NCBI GenBank assembly: GCA_041572755.1 | Contig: JBFFRY010000008.1 | Coordinates: 10,500 to 74,499 of the forward strand | Reading direction: 5' to 3' | DNA length: 64,000 nt | From: JBFELU01 sp041572755 | Lineage (GTDB): Bacteria > Actinomycetota > Acidimicrobiia > Spongiisociales > UBA11373 | Shown: positions 1 through 10,929 of the stretch, piece after piece | Layout: every line of letters begins with the position of its first letter | How positions within the stretch are numbered: the stretch's first letter is position 1 | The notes under the pieces: generated by a model | The model's input: the letters and a program-made list of their open reading frames with translations, nothing else | Databases searched by the model: none | What the model was told of the DNA's origin: nothing | Program-made: the position numbers and the translations under genes

Positions 1-641
1 CGCCGGCGCTCCGCGCCGAGGTCGTGGCCCAGCAGCGGAAGGGTGAACACGATCGACCCGGACACGAGATAGGTGATCGCATCCACGAAGAAGGCCATGC
101 CCTCATGGCTGCCCGGCAACAGTCCCCAAAGAGTGAAGTGCGACGCCAGCGGCGACAGCGCCAGGAATATGCCGGCCCCCAGTGGGAACGTGCCGTAGGC
201 GGCGCTCAGCGACAAGCTGTTCGCTTGCACCAGTTCGTTGCGCTGCACCAGGGTGGGAACCGCCGCCTCCTTGGCCGGCTGGAACACCAGCGTGAGACCT
301 TCGAGAGCGAGATTCACCAGCACCAGGTATTCAATCGACCTGACGAAGGCCAGTGAGAACACCAACGCGGCCCGCCCCACTTCGACCGCCACCATGACGT
401 GCTTGCGGTTGAGCCGATCGGCGATCACGCCACCCACCGCGGCGAAGAAGAGTCCCGGCACGATCCGGGACGTCAGCGCCAGCACGATGCCGCTTCCCCC
501 GGCGAGCTCGTCGGCGAGAGACAGGGTTGCCAGGATGGCGACCCAATCACCGATGCTGCTCACCAGACCGGCGCGCCACAGGCGCGCAAACGGGCCCGAT
601 TTCATCAGAGCCCAGGTTGAACGGGGGGGCGCCTCGGTCAC
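1..641 (-). CDS. MFS transporter, 3' end beyond window
   Basis: This is the N-terminal part of a 12-helix major facilitator permease. The reverse-strand reading begins at a GTG at 641 (MTEAPPRSTWALMKSGPFAR) or at an in-frame ATG at 605, and runs off the left edge without a stop. The GTG was preferred because the extra residues are in frame with no intervening stop, although neither start has a clear Shine-Dalgarno. Several hydrophobic helices are visible, and the loop GVIADRLNRKHVM after helix 2 is the MFS motif-A position. The N-terminus (LWRAGLVSSIGDWVAI) resembles the MFS_3/enterobactin-exporter type also seen at 32570-34051. The substrate cannot be told. It lies just downstream of topA on the same strand. 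Confidence 0.8.
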   Translation of the reverse strand, partial: MTEAPPRSTWALMKSGPFARLWRAGLVSSIGDWVAILATLSLADELAGGSGIVLALTSRIVPGLFFAAVGGVIADRLNRKHVMVAVEVGRAALVFSLAFVRSIEYLVLVNLALEGLTLVFQPAKEAAVPTLVQRNELVQANSLSLSAAYGTFPLGAGIFLALSPLASHFTLWGLLPGSHEGMAFFVDAITYLVSGSIVFTLPLLGHDLGAERR

Positions 642-676
642 CGAAGGGAGCGTATCAGAGCCCCTGCCGGGGGCCG

Positions 677-3274
677 CTACGACTCGGCCGGCGGACAGGG
701 CTTGTAGGTCTTGCCCTGCGACTCCAACTTGGTGCGGCGCATCGCCAGCAGCTCGGAGGCCCGCTCGAGGGTGATCGTCTCGATGGAATCCTCGCGCCGC
801 AGCGAGGCGTTCACCGACCCATCGGTCACATAGGGTCCGAACCGCCCGTCGCGCAGGGTCACCGCACAGCCCGTCGCCGGATCGACACCGAGCTCCCGAA
901 GCGGCTCTGCGCTACGCGACCCCCGGCGCCGTTTCGGCTGGGCGAACAGCGCCAGCGCCTCGGGGAGGGTGACTGCAAAGATCTGCTCCTCGCTCTCCAG
1001 ACTGCGAGTGTCCTTGCCCCGCTTGAGATAGGGCCCGTAGCGACCGTTGTGCGAGGTGATCTCCTCGCCGGATTCGGGATCGGTGCCGACGGTACGAGGC
1101 AGCGACAGGAGCGACAGAGCCTCGGGGAGCCCGACCGTTTCGAGATCCATGGAGGAGAACAACGAGGCCGTCTTCGGCTTCCCTTCGACGTCGTCTGTAT
1201 GGCCCAGCTGCAGATAGGGGCCGAATCGGCCGGAGCGGGCGATCACTTCGAGCCCGGTCTCCGGGTCGGTGCCCACGATGCGGTCCCCGTTGGGAGCATC
1301 CAACAGGGCTCTTGCCGCCTCGAGTGTGAGCTCATCGGGGGCCATGTCCTCAGGGATGCTCACCCGATCCTCACCTCGCTCCAGGTAGGGGCCGTAGCGG
1401 CCCACCCGTGCCACGATCGTTCCGACGTCGTCCTCGCCGATGGGGATCGAGTTGATCTGTCGCGCGTCGATGTCGCCCAGTCCCTCGGACACCGATTTCT
1501 TCAGGCCGGCTTGGCCGTTCCCGAAGTAGAAGCGCGAAAGCCACGGGGTGGCGTCTTCGGCTCCGGTGGCGATGCGGTCGAGGTCGGACTCCATGCGCGC
1601 CGTGAACTCGAAGTCGACGAGACCGCCGAAGTGCTGCACCAGCAGCGCCACGGTGGCGAAGGCGGTGAAGGACGGTACGAGCGCGGTCCCCCGCTTGAAC
1701 ACGTACCCCCGGTCCTGCACGGTCTGGATGATCGAGGCATAGGTCGAGGGCCGCCCGATCCCCAACTCCTCCAACCGGCGCACCAGCGAGGCCTCGGTGA
1801 ACCTGGCGGGGGGCTTGGTCTCGTGACCCTTGGCCTCGAGGGAATCCGCGGTGAGCGGGTCCTCCTCCTCGAGCGGTGGGAGTCGCCGCTCCTGATCCTC
1901 CAGCTCGGCATCGGGGTCGTCGGAGCCCTCGACATAGGCCCGGAGGAATCCCGGGAAGTGGATCACCTTGCCCGACGTGGCGAACTCGGCATCGCGGCCG
2001 TCGGCTGAGATTCCACCCAGCCGCACCGCCACGCTCTCCCCTCTGGCGTCGGCCATCTGGCAGGCGACGGTCCGCTTCCAGATCAGGTCGTAGAGCCGGG
2101 CCTCTTCCGGTGAGACCTCCCGCGCCACCTGATCGGGAGTGCGGAAGGACTCGCCGGCCGGCCGGATCGCCTCATGCGCCTCTTGGGCATTGCGAACCTT
2201 GCTGCGGTAGATGCGGGGAGCGTCCGGGAGGTACTCGGAGCCGTAGAGGCGGCCCACCTGATCCCTGGCCGCCGCTACGGCTGCCTCCGAGAGGGCGGTC
2301 GAGTCGGTCCGCATGTAGGTGATGTACCCGTTCTCATAGAGCCGCTGCGCCACCTGCATGGTGCGTTGCGACGAGTAGCGCAGCTTTCGCCCGGCCTCTT
2401 GCTGGAGCGTCGAGGTCCGGAACGGTGGATACGGAGAACGGCGGTAGGGCTTGCGCTCGACGGTGCGCACCGAGAACGCCGCGTCGGCCAGGTCCGTCAT
2501 GAGCTCTTCGGCACCACCCTGGTCGAGGAGCACCACATCGTCGCGTTTCGGCGCTCCGACCTCGTCGAAGTCCTTGCCGGTGGCGACCCGAACCCCATCG
2601 ACCGAGACAAGCGTCGCCGTGAAGCGACCGGCATCGGCGGTGAGGAAGGTCCCCTCGAGGTCCCAGTACGAGGCCGAGCGGAACTGCATGCGCTCCCGCT
2701 CCCGCTCGACGAGGATCCGCACCGCCGGGCTTTGCACCCTTCCCGCCGAGAGGCCGGGCCGCACCATCTTCCACAGCACGGGGGAGACTTCGTATCCAAA
2801 GAGCCGATCGAGGATACGGCGAGCCTCTTGGGCGTCGACGAGCCGTCGATCGAGGTCTCGGGGTTCGGCGAGGGCATGCTGGATGGCCTCCGGGGTGATC
2901 TCGTGGAACACCATCCGCCGGACCGGCACCTTCGGGCTGAGCACCTCGAGAAGGTGCCAGGCGATCGATTCCCCCTCCCGATCCTCATCGGTGGCGAGGT
3001 ACAGCTCGCTTGCTTCCTTGAGCAGCCTCCGCAGCTTGGTTATCTGCTGCTTCTTCTCTCCAGGGACGACGTAAAGCGGCTTGAAGTCGTTCTCCACGTC
3101 GACTCCGAGGCGGGCCCACTCCTCCTGTTTGAGGGCTTTGGGGACATCGTCGGCACGGCGCGGCAGGTCGCGCACATGACCGATCGACGACTCGACGGTG
3201 AAGTCGACGCCGAGGAATCCGGCGATCGTACGCGCCTTGGCAGGCGACTCGACGATGACGAGTTTCGTTGACAT
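677..3274 (-). CDS. topA: DNA topoisomerase I
   Basis: This type IA topoisomerase relaxes negative supercoils through a transient 5'-phosphotyrosine link. The 865-residue protein has an N-terminal TOPRIM domain (VIVESPAK with E9, and ATDEDREGES with the D96/D98 metal-binding acidic pair). The catalytic tyrosine is Y320 in GYITYMRTDST. The C-terminal third holds several Topo_C repeats of the GRFGPY/GRYGPY type. No four-cysteine zinc finger is visible, as usual for actinobacterial TopA. The ATG at 3274 follows GAGAGGA. A TTGACA-like promoter lies upstream. Together with the helicase and Tad genes further on, this is a loose version of the mycobacterial topA neighbourhood. Confidence 0.97.
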   Translation of the reverse strand: MSTKLVIVESPAKARTIAGFLGVDFTVESSIGHVRDLPRRADDVPKALKQEEWARLGVDVENDFKPLYVVPGEKKQQITKLRRLLKEASELYLATDEDREGESIAWHLLEVLSPKVPVRRMVFHEITPEAIQHALAEPRDLDRRLVDAQEARRILDRLFGYEVSPVLWKMVRPGLSAGRVQSPAVRILVERERERMQFRSASYWDLEGTFLTADAGRFTATLVSVDGVRVATGKDFDEVGAPKRDDVVLLDQGGAEELMTDLADAAFSVRTVERKPYRRSPYPPFRTSTLQQEAGRKLRYSSQRTMQVAQRLYENGYITYMRTDSTALSEAAVAAARDQVGRLYGSEYLPDAPRIYRSKVRNAQEAHEAIRPAGESFRTPDQVAREVSPEEARLYDLIWKRTVACQMADARGESVAVRLGGISADGRDAEFATSGKVIHFPGFLRAYVEGSDDPDAELEDQERRLPPLEEEDPLTADSLEAKGHETKPPARFTEASLVRRLEELGIGRPSTYASIIQTVQDRGYVFKRGTALVPSFTAFATVALLVQHFGGLVDFEFTARMESDLDRIATGAEDATPWLSRFYFGNGQAGLKKSVSEGLGDIDARQINSIPIGEDDVGTIVARVGRYGPYLERGEDRVSIPEDMAPDELTLEAARALLDAPNGDRIVGTDPETGLEVIARSGRFGPYLQLGHTDDVEGKPKTASLFSSMDLETVGLPEALSLLSLPRTVGTDPESGEEITSHNGRYGPYLKRGKDTRSLESEEQIFAVTLPEALALFAQPKRRRGSRSAEPLRELGVDPATGCAVTLRDGRFGPYVTDGSVNASLRREDSIETITLERASELLAMRRTKLESQGKTYKPCPPAES

Positions 3275-3326
3275 GTCCTCTCGAGGCAGCGTGCACCACG
3301 CCGCAAATTGGGGGGAATCGACCTCA

Positions 3327-3355
3327 CTTCTACGACCAGTCGGCGCCTATGTCAA
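3327..3355 (-). promoter_or_regulatory. Probable topA promoter
   Basis: On the reverse strand a perfect TTGACA (3350-3355) is followed after 17 bases by TAGAAG (3327-3332), about 50 bases upstream of the topA ATG. The -35 box overlaps the stop region of the preceding glycosyltransferase gene. The -10 box is weak. The assignment is inferred from spacing and position only. Confidence 0.5.
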
Positions 3356-4437
3356 GGTTCGAACGTGGAGGAGCCGCCGGCGATGGCCTCTTCGAGACCG
3401 GCGCGGAGCCGGGTCACCACCGCCTCCCAGGTGAAGTCCTCGGCGACGCGGCGTCGGCCTGCCGTTCCCATGGACCGGGCCGCGTCGGGGTCGGCGAGGA
3501 GCATGGCGATCCCCTCGTCGAGGTCTGAATCCCGCCGCACGATGTAGCCGGTCACGCCGGGGACGACGGTCTCGGGGCTGCCGCCTGAGTCACCGGCGAG
3601 CACCGGGATCCCGGTCGCCCCGGCTTCGAGGAACACCAGACCGAGGCCCTCCACCTCGAGGCCGAACCACCGTGACCGGCACGGCATGGCGAACAGTGTC
3701 ATCTCCCGATACAGCCCGGGGAGCTCGGACCATGGGACTCCCACTTCGAAACGGGCCGGGATTCCCAGCCGCTCGGCAGCGGATCGCAGCCGCTGCTCCT
3801 GACGGCCGGATCCGACCAGCAGCACCTCGGCGTCGAGGCCGGTCCGGCGCAGCCGGGCAACGGCTTCGAGGACCCGGCGCTGGCCCTTGCGAGGCACGAA
3901 ACGGCTCACGCACCCGACCACCGGATTGACCGGGGCCGCCGATGCCGGCCGGAAGGCCTCGACGTCGACGCCCGCCCCGACGTACCGGACCGTCTTTCCG
4001 GTGAGACGCTCCACTCTCCCCGCCGTGAAGCGGCTCACCGCAAAGCGGACATCGGCATCCCGGAGGGGCCGGCGCAGCAGTTGCCTGGTGACCGGGAGCG
4101 CGGCCGGGATCGTCACCTCGGCCCCGTGGCACAGGACTGCATAGGGGACACCGGTCGTCCTGCGCAGCCCGGAACCCAGGAACGTGAGCGGATGGGGCGC
4201 ACCGAAGAGCACCACATCCGGCTTGAACTCGGCGATGTGGCCTTCGATCCACGAGCGCACCCGCCGGGTGGGCCACATGAAGGCCCGGTCGCCCCGCATC
4301 ACGCCGGGGTCGTCACCCTCGTCGGCCGGCGCCAGCACCCGAATCGGATCCGGGTAGGCGGCCACCAGGTTGCCGAGGTACTGCTGGATGCCGCCCGGCT
4401 TCGGCGGATAGTCGTTGGTGACGAGGAGCACCCGCAT
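3352..4437 (-). CDS. GT4-type glycosyltransferase
   Basis: This is a retaining glycosyltransferase of the GT-B fold (GT4/PimB'-like, 361 residues) that probably transfers a sugar to a lipid or glycan at the cytoplasmic membrane. Visible marks are the N-terminal MRVLLVTNDYPPKPGGIQQY with the glycine-rich acceptor-side loop, VGCVSRFVPRKGQ at the start of the C-terminal Rossmann domain, and the nucleotide-sugar-binding stretch EGLGLVFLEAGATGIPVLAG, whose first Glu and EAGA-type motif fit the family EX7E pattern. It starts two bases after the stop of the tandem phosphatase gene, so the two are co-transcribed. Similarity to mycobacterial PimB' suggests phosphatidylinositol mannoside or related glycolipid synthesis, but the acceptor is unproven. 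Confidence 0.85.
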   Translation of the reverse strand: MRVLLVTNDYPPKPGGIQQYLGNLVAAYPDPIRVLAPADEGDDPGVMRGDRAFMWPTRRVRSWIEGHIAEFKPDVVLFGAPHPLTFLGSGLRRTTGVPYAVLCHGAEVTIPAALPVTRQLLRRPLRDADVRFAVSRFTAGRVERLTGKTVRYVGAGVDVEAFRPASAAPVNPVVGCVSRFVPRKGQRRVLEAVARLRRTGLDAEVLLVGSGRQEQRLRSAAERLGIPARFEVGVPWSELPGLYREMTLFAMPCRSRWFGLEVEGLGLVFLEAGATGIPVLAGDSGGSPETVVPGVTGYIVRRDSDLDEGIAMLLADPDAARSMGTAGRRRVAEDFTWEAVVTRLRAGLEEAIAGGSSTFEP

Positions 4438-4439
4438 CG

Positions 4440-5654
4440 TCAATACCCGATCACGCCGTAGCCGGAGAGAGCCGGGCCGGTCTCCCCGAGCCGCACGCTC
4501 GTCACCGACGTGTTGCGGGGCAGTGCCAGCCGGTGACGCCGACCGAAATCGATCCCCAGCACCCGAACGGCGTAGCCACGGATGATGGCGCCGTGGGTGA
4601 TCAGGGCCGGGCGGTCGCCGAGACGCCCGACCTCCTCCACCACCTCTCCGAGGCGGGCCCCCGCCTCGGAGAGGGTCTCCCCATCGATCCCCCGGGGCAG
4701 GTCGCGGCCCTCCGCCATCACCGCCCGCCACTCTTCGGGGAACCGCTCCGAGATCTCGGCGGGGGTCAGGTCCTCCCATCGGCCGAAGTCCATCTCGGCC
4801 AGATCCTCGCGAACCACCGGCTCGATGTCTCGGGCGGCGCCGAGGATCGCCGCCGTCGCCCGGGCGCGCCGCCGCGGGGAACAGGCGATGTGGCTCACGC
4901 CGTTCAGCCAGGTCGCCAGATGGGCGGCCTGGCGTTCCCCCTCCTCGGTCAGCAGGCCCTCCCCGGTCCCCTGATAGCGCCCGTCGAGATTGGCCTGGGT
5001 CTGGGCGTGCCTGATGAGCGCCACCACCGGACCGACGATCTGGGGATGGGGGGTAACGGTCGTGTGAGACGAGTCGTTGAACGACAGCACCTGATGATCG
5101 CCGTCGGTTCCCTCCAGCACGGTCAGGGCGGTGTTCTCCACCCGGTCGACCGGCCAGGGGCGGCCTCGATCCCGAAAGCCGAGGAACCCGGCGACGATGC
5201 TGTGGATCGCCCCACCATGGGTGAGCACCGCGATGCGACGACCCTCCCCGTACCGTGCAATGAGGCTCCTCAGAGCGCCGTCGATTCGCCGACCGAACTC
5301 GCGCCAGGTCTCCCCACCTCCCAGCGACACGTCCTCCCCACGACCCAGTGCTTCCAGCTCGCTGCGATGGCGGACGATCACCTCCTCGCGGGTGAGGCCT
5401 TCCCACCGGCCGATATCGACCTCCCGCCAGGCCCGGTCGAGGATCGGGTCGAGACCGGCGATCTCGGCCGTCTCCAGTACCCGGCCGAGGTCGGAGGCGA
5501 TCACGACATCGAAGGGGTCCTCGGCGAGCCGGGTACCGAGGTCACCGGCCTGGCGTCGCCCCCGATCGGTGAGGGGAGCATCGCCCTGGCCCTGCCACAC
5601 GTGCCCGACGTTGGCGGTTGTCTCGGCGTGGCGAACGAAGGTGATCGAGGTCAT
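4440..5654 (-). CDS. Tandem two-domain histidine phosphatase
   Basis: This 404-residue protein is two phosphoglycerate-mutase-like (histidine phosphatase) domains in one chain. Domain 1 has the phospho-histidine motif RHAE (R8, H9), SDLGR (R58), the acid E78 in REVDIGRWEG and the second histidine H146 in THGGAI. Domain 2 repeats this with RHAQ (R215, H216), SPRRRARAT (R263), E287 in AEMDFGRWED and H354 in THGAII. Both active sites look intact, whereas most family members have a single domain of about 200 residues. The substrate is unknown. The gene is followed after two bases by the glycosyltransferase, which may point to a phosphorylated sugar or lipid intermediate. Confidence 0.88.
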   Translation of the reverse strand: MTSITFVRHAETTANVGHVWQGQGDAPLTDRGRRQAGDLGTRLAEDPFDVVIASDLGRVLETAEIAGLDPILDRAWREVDIGRWEGLTREEVIVRHRSELEALGRGEDVSLGGGETWREFGRRIDGALRSLIARYGEGRRIAVLTHGGAIHSIVAGFLGFRDRGRPWPVDRVENTALTVLEGTDGDHQVLSFNDSSHTTVTPHPQIVGPVVALIRHAQTQANLDGRYQGTGEGLLTEEGERQAAHLATWLNGVSHIACSPRRRARATAAILGAARDIEPVVREDLAEMDFGRWEDLTPAEISERFPEEWRAVMAEGRDLPRGIDGETLSEAGARLGEVVEEVGRLGDRPALITHGAIIRGYAVRVLGIDFGRRHRLALPRNTSVTSVRLGETGPALSGYGVIGY

Positions 5655-5680
5655 TCCGACGCCGTAGGCTAGAGGAGCGG

Positions 5681-5874
5681 ATGATCCTCCAAATCATGGC
5701 CCAGGTCGACGACGACCGCGGCCTGCTCCTGCCCGACAGCGGAGGGGCTGCGGTTGTGTTCGTGTTGCTCGTGGCGATCGGAGCCGGGCTGTGGTTCCTG
5801 CTCCGAAGCACCCGCCGGCGGGCCGAGGACGAGTTCTGGGGTCGCCGCGGCGACGACGAGACCGAGGATCCCTC

Positions 5875-5878
<4 letters not shown>
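5681..5878 (+). CDS. Small single-pass membrane protein
   Basis: This 65-residue protein has one hydrophobic helix (about residues 22-41, GGAAVVFVLLVAIGAGLWFL), followed at once by an RSTRRR basic cluster and a strongly acidic, charged tail ending in DDETEDPS. The topology would be N-out, C-in by the positive-inside rule. The ATG at 5681 is preceded three bases away by AGAGGAG, so it was preferred over the in-frame ATG at 5696. The stop codon overlaps that of the convergent pyrophosphatase gene through a CTAG palindrome. No family is recognised. Confidence 0.6.
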
Positions 5879-7962
<2,084 letters not shown>

Positions 7963-7990
7963 TCCCCACAGAGACTCTGGAACGGCCCGG

Positions 7991-7996
7991 AGTATA
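7991..7996 (-). promoter_or_regulatory. Candidate -10 box of hppA
   Basis: The reverse strand reads TATACT about 29 bases upstream of the hppA GTG, in otherwise GC-rich DNA between trkH and hppA. No convincing TTGACA lies 16-18 bases further upstream, so this is a weak call. Confidence 0.3.
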
Positions 7997-8031
7997 GGAG
8001 TGGGACCGGCGTCCTCAGCAGCGGAGCAGCC

Positions 8032-9480
8032 CTACTTCCGCCACAGCTCCCGGGTGAAGAGGAGGAGGACCGGGAAGATCTCCAGGCGCCCCACGATCAT
8101 GAGCGAAGAGAGCAGCCATTTCCCGGCCGCCGGCACCGCCAGGTAGTTGGCGGACGGCCCCACATCGCCGAGCCCGGGACCGATGTTGCCCAACGCCGAG
8201 GCCACCGCCGACGCGGAAGTCACCATGTCGAGGCCGGCACCGAGACTCGATTCGATCACCCCCATCGCCACCGTGCCGCTCATGAACAGCATCATGTAGA
8301 AGACGAAGAACGACTGAACGCTCTCGACGATGGCGTCCGGCACCGGTTCGGACCCGAGCCGGGCCACGAACACACCGCGCGGGTGGATCACCCGGCGCAG
8401 ATCGGCCCTGCCGGCGCTGGTCAGAACTCCGATCCGATACGTCTTGATGGCCCCGGCGGTAGAGCCGGCCATCCCTCCCACGAACATCAAGCCCACCGCG
8501 GCGATCTGCAACCCCGACACCCAAGCCCCGAAGTCGGCTGTTGCGTAGCCGGTGGTGGTGACCAGCGAGACAGCGGTGAACAACGAGTCCCGCACCGTTC
8601 CGGCGATCTCCCCACCCCACTCACCGACGACGAAGAACACCGTCGCCGCCCCGAGGATCATCAGATAGAGCCGGAACTCGGGGTGGCGTCCGTATTCGCG
8701 CGGGTCCTGGAGTCCCCTGAAGTGCAGGGCGAAGGAAGTCCCGGCCAGGATCATGAAGGCGATCACGACCCATTGCGAGTAGGCGCTGAAGGCGCCCAAC
8801 GAACCGGCATGGGTGCCGAAGCCGCCGGTCGACATGGTGGTGAAGGCATGGGCCACCCCCTCGAAGAGGCTCATGTCTCCCAGGGTGAGCAACACGACCT
8901 CGAGGGCGGTGATCCCGACGTAGACCCACCACAGCCGGCGAGCCGTCTCCCGGAACCGCGGCGTCAACCTGTCGGGATGCGGTCCGGGCGATTCGGCCCG
9001 GGCGAGCTGGACGCCCCCCACCCCGAGGAGGGGCAAGATCGCCACGCTCAACACGATGATCCCCATCCCCCCCAGCCACTGCGTCAGCGCCCGCCACAAC
9101 AGCACCCCCTTGCCGAGCACGGCGGGGTCCGGGAGGATCGACGAGCCGGTGGTGGTGAACCCGGCCGCCGTCTCGAAGAAGGCATTGGTCGGGCCGTCGA
9201 TCGATCCGGTCAGGAGGTAGGGCAGCGATCCGAAAGCGGCGATGGCGAACCACGACAGGCCGACTGCGGCAAAGCCCTCCCGGGCGGTCAGTTCGCCCTT
9301 TCGCCCCACCAAACGCCAGGCCAAGACCCCGGCGGCGACCGTTATCAGAGCGGCCAGGGCCATCCACCCGGCATCCGCTGTCTCACCGTAGATGAGGGCG
9401 ACGACGACGGCGATCAGCATCGACAAACCGGTGGCGGCGACTACGGCTCCAACGATGTAGACGAGCCGTCTGAGGTGCAT
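8032..9480 (-). CDS. trkH: Trk potassium uptake channel subunit
   Basis: This is the membrane pore of a Trk/Ktr-type K+ uptake system (482 residues, about ten hydrophobic segments). The four selectivity-filter loops typical of the superfamily are visible: TTTGSS, TMSTGGFG, TTTGYAT and ALGNIGPGL. The protein acts with the regulatory NAD-binding subunit encoded immediately upstream. The ATG at 9480 lies two bases after the trkA stop codon, so the two are one operon. K+ entering here would also serve the K+-dependent pyrophosphatase encoded next. Confidence 0.95.
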   Translation of the reverse strand: MHLRRLVYIVGAVVAATGLSMLIAVVVALIYGETADAGWMALAALITVAAGVLAWRLVGRKGELTAREGFAAVGLSWFAIAAFGSLPYLLTGSIDGPTNAFFETAAGFTTTGSSILPDPAVLGKGVLLWRALTQWLGGMGIIVLSVAILPLLGVGGVQLARAESPGPHPDRLTPRFRETARRLWWVYVGITALEVVLLTLGDMSLFEGVAHAFTTMSTGGFGTHAGSLGAFSAYSQWVVIAFMILAGTSFALHFRGLQDPREYGRHPEFRLYLMILGAATVFFVVGEWGGEIAGTVRDSLFTAVSLVTTTGYATADFGAWVSGLQIAAVGLMFVGGMAGSTAGAIKTYRIGVLTSAGRADLRRVIHPRGVFVARLGSEPVPDAIVESVQSFFVFYMMLFMSGTVAMGVIESSLGAGLDMVTSASAVASALGNIGPGLGDVGPSANYLAVPAAGKWLLSSLMIVGRLEIFPVLLLFTRELWRK

Positions 9481-9482
9481 GG

Positions 9483-10814
9483 CTAGGGAGCGAAGAGGCG
9501 CTCGACGGAGGGGATGGCGTCGGGGAGGGCCAGCAGGATGAGCCGGTCCCCGGCCACGATGACGGTGTCACCGTGGGGAACGAAGGCTTCCCCATTGCGC
9601 ATTATTCCGCCGACGATGGCCGACTTGGGGAGGCCGATGTCGACGAGGGTCTTGCCGACGGCGGGGCTGGTGTCTCCGACCTGCAGTTCGATGGCCTCCG
9701 CCTCGCTGTCCTGGAACGTCGCTACCGAGTGGATCCGGCCGCGCCGTACGAACCGCAGGATCGCATTGGCCGCGGCGAGGCGGCTGGAGACCCCCGAGTC
9801 GATCCCGACGCCGGCGAGAAGGTGGACGAATTCGAACCGGTGGAATCGCGACACGGTGACCGGCACCCCGAGCGCCTTGGCGACCAGGCAGCCGATGATG
9901 TTGACCTCGTCCCAGCCGCTCAAGGCCAGCACCACGTCGACCCCATCGACTCCTTCGTCCTCCATCACCCTCGGATCGGTCGGATCACCGCAGACCACCA
10001 CCACCCGATCGTTGTCCTCGGAAATCCGGCGGCACCGGTCGGGATCGCTGTCGATCAGGATCGTGGTGACCCCAGACCGGGACAAGAGCCCCGCAGTCAG
10101 CTCGGCGACCCGAGTCCCCCCGAGCACAATGACCTTCTGGGCCAAGTGCTCCTGGAGGCCCATGAGCGCCAGGGCCTCGGCCGAGTCCTTGCCCGCCGAC
10201 ATCACCAGCACGTGATCTCCGGCGGCGATCTCCGAGTCCCCCCGGGCGACGAGCGTGTCGCCATCGTGCACGATCGCCGCCACGATCCAGTCCCAGCCGG
10301 TGACCTGAGCTCGCAGCTCTCCGAGGCTGAGGCCGGCCAGTGGGGCGTCGGGTTGGACGAAGCCGCCCAGCATGGTGAGAGCACCATCGGCGAACTCGAC
10401 CACCTCGGAAACCCCGCCCTTTCTGACGAGCCGGACGAGCTCGCGGGCCAGGGTCTCGCCGGGATCGATGATCACATCGACACCGTGGATCCCGTGGCTC
10501 GAGCGGAGGGAAGCGTCCTCGACCCGGGCCACCTTGGTGGGAACGTCGAAGGATGCTGCCTGCTGGCAGGCGAGGATGTTCACGGCATCGGAGGAGGTCA
10601 CCGCGATCATCAGTTGGGCGTCGGCAACCCCCGCCTCCCGGAGCACGGTTCTGCTCGCACCGTTCCCTTCGATCACCAGCGCATCGAGGTCACCCTGGAG
10701 TTCGGCCGCCCGCACCGGATCCGACTCGACGACAACGATGTCCTGACCCTCCATCGAGAACCTCTCGGCGAGGTGAGAGCCGACGGCGCCGGCGCCGACG
10801 ATGATGATGCGCAT
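9483..10814 (-). CDS. trkA: Trk system regulatory NAD-binding subunit
   Basis: This cytoplasmic subunit gates TrkH in response to NAD(H)/ATP. The 443-residue protein has the usual duplicated plan of Rossmann plus RCK_C, twice. The first dinucleotide fold begins MRIIIVGAGAVGSHLAE with GxGxxG and the acidic end of beta-2 (VVVESD). The second begins near KVIVLGGTRVAELTAGLL and ends beta-2 with ILIDSD. The length fits full-length TrkA. It is the first gene of trkA-trkH, with about 115 bases separating it from the divergent nhaA. Confidence 0.95.
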   Translation of the reverse strand: MRIIIVGAGAVGSHLAERFSMEGQDIVVVESDPVRAAELQGDLDALVIEGNGASRTVLREAGVADAQLMIAVTSSDAVNILACQQAASFDVPTKVARVEDASLRSSHGIHGVDVIIDPGETLARELVRLVRKGGVSEVVEFADGALTMLGGFVQPDAPLAGLSLGELRAQVTGWDWIVAAIVHDGDTLVARGDSEIAAGDHVLVMSAGKDSAEALALMGLQEHLAQKVIVLGGTRVAELTAGLLSRSGVTTILIDSDPDRCRRISEDNDRVVVVCGDPTDPRVMEDEGVDGVDVVLALSGWDEVNIIGCLVAKALGVPVTVSRFHRFEFVHLLAGVGIDSGVSSRLAAANAILRFVRRGRIHSVATFQDSEAEAIELQVGDTSPAVGKTLVDIGLPKSAIVGGIMRNGEAFVPHGDTVIVAGDRLILLALPDAIPSVERLFAP

Positions 10815-10929
10815 ACTGCTCGCAGTGTTCCGATGACCCCGCCAGCGTAGCCCTGCGCGAAGGGGTTTCCGGCGACAACAGTCGTCTCGCTCCAGTGGAC
10901 GGTCCGGCGATCACTAGCCTGACCGCACC

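Noticed and set aside
527..2008. Open frame of 493 residues opposite topA
   Set aside because: It is antisense to conserved topoisomerase motifs and has the same shadow composition.
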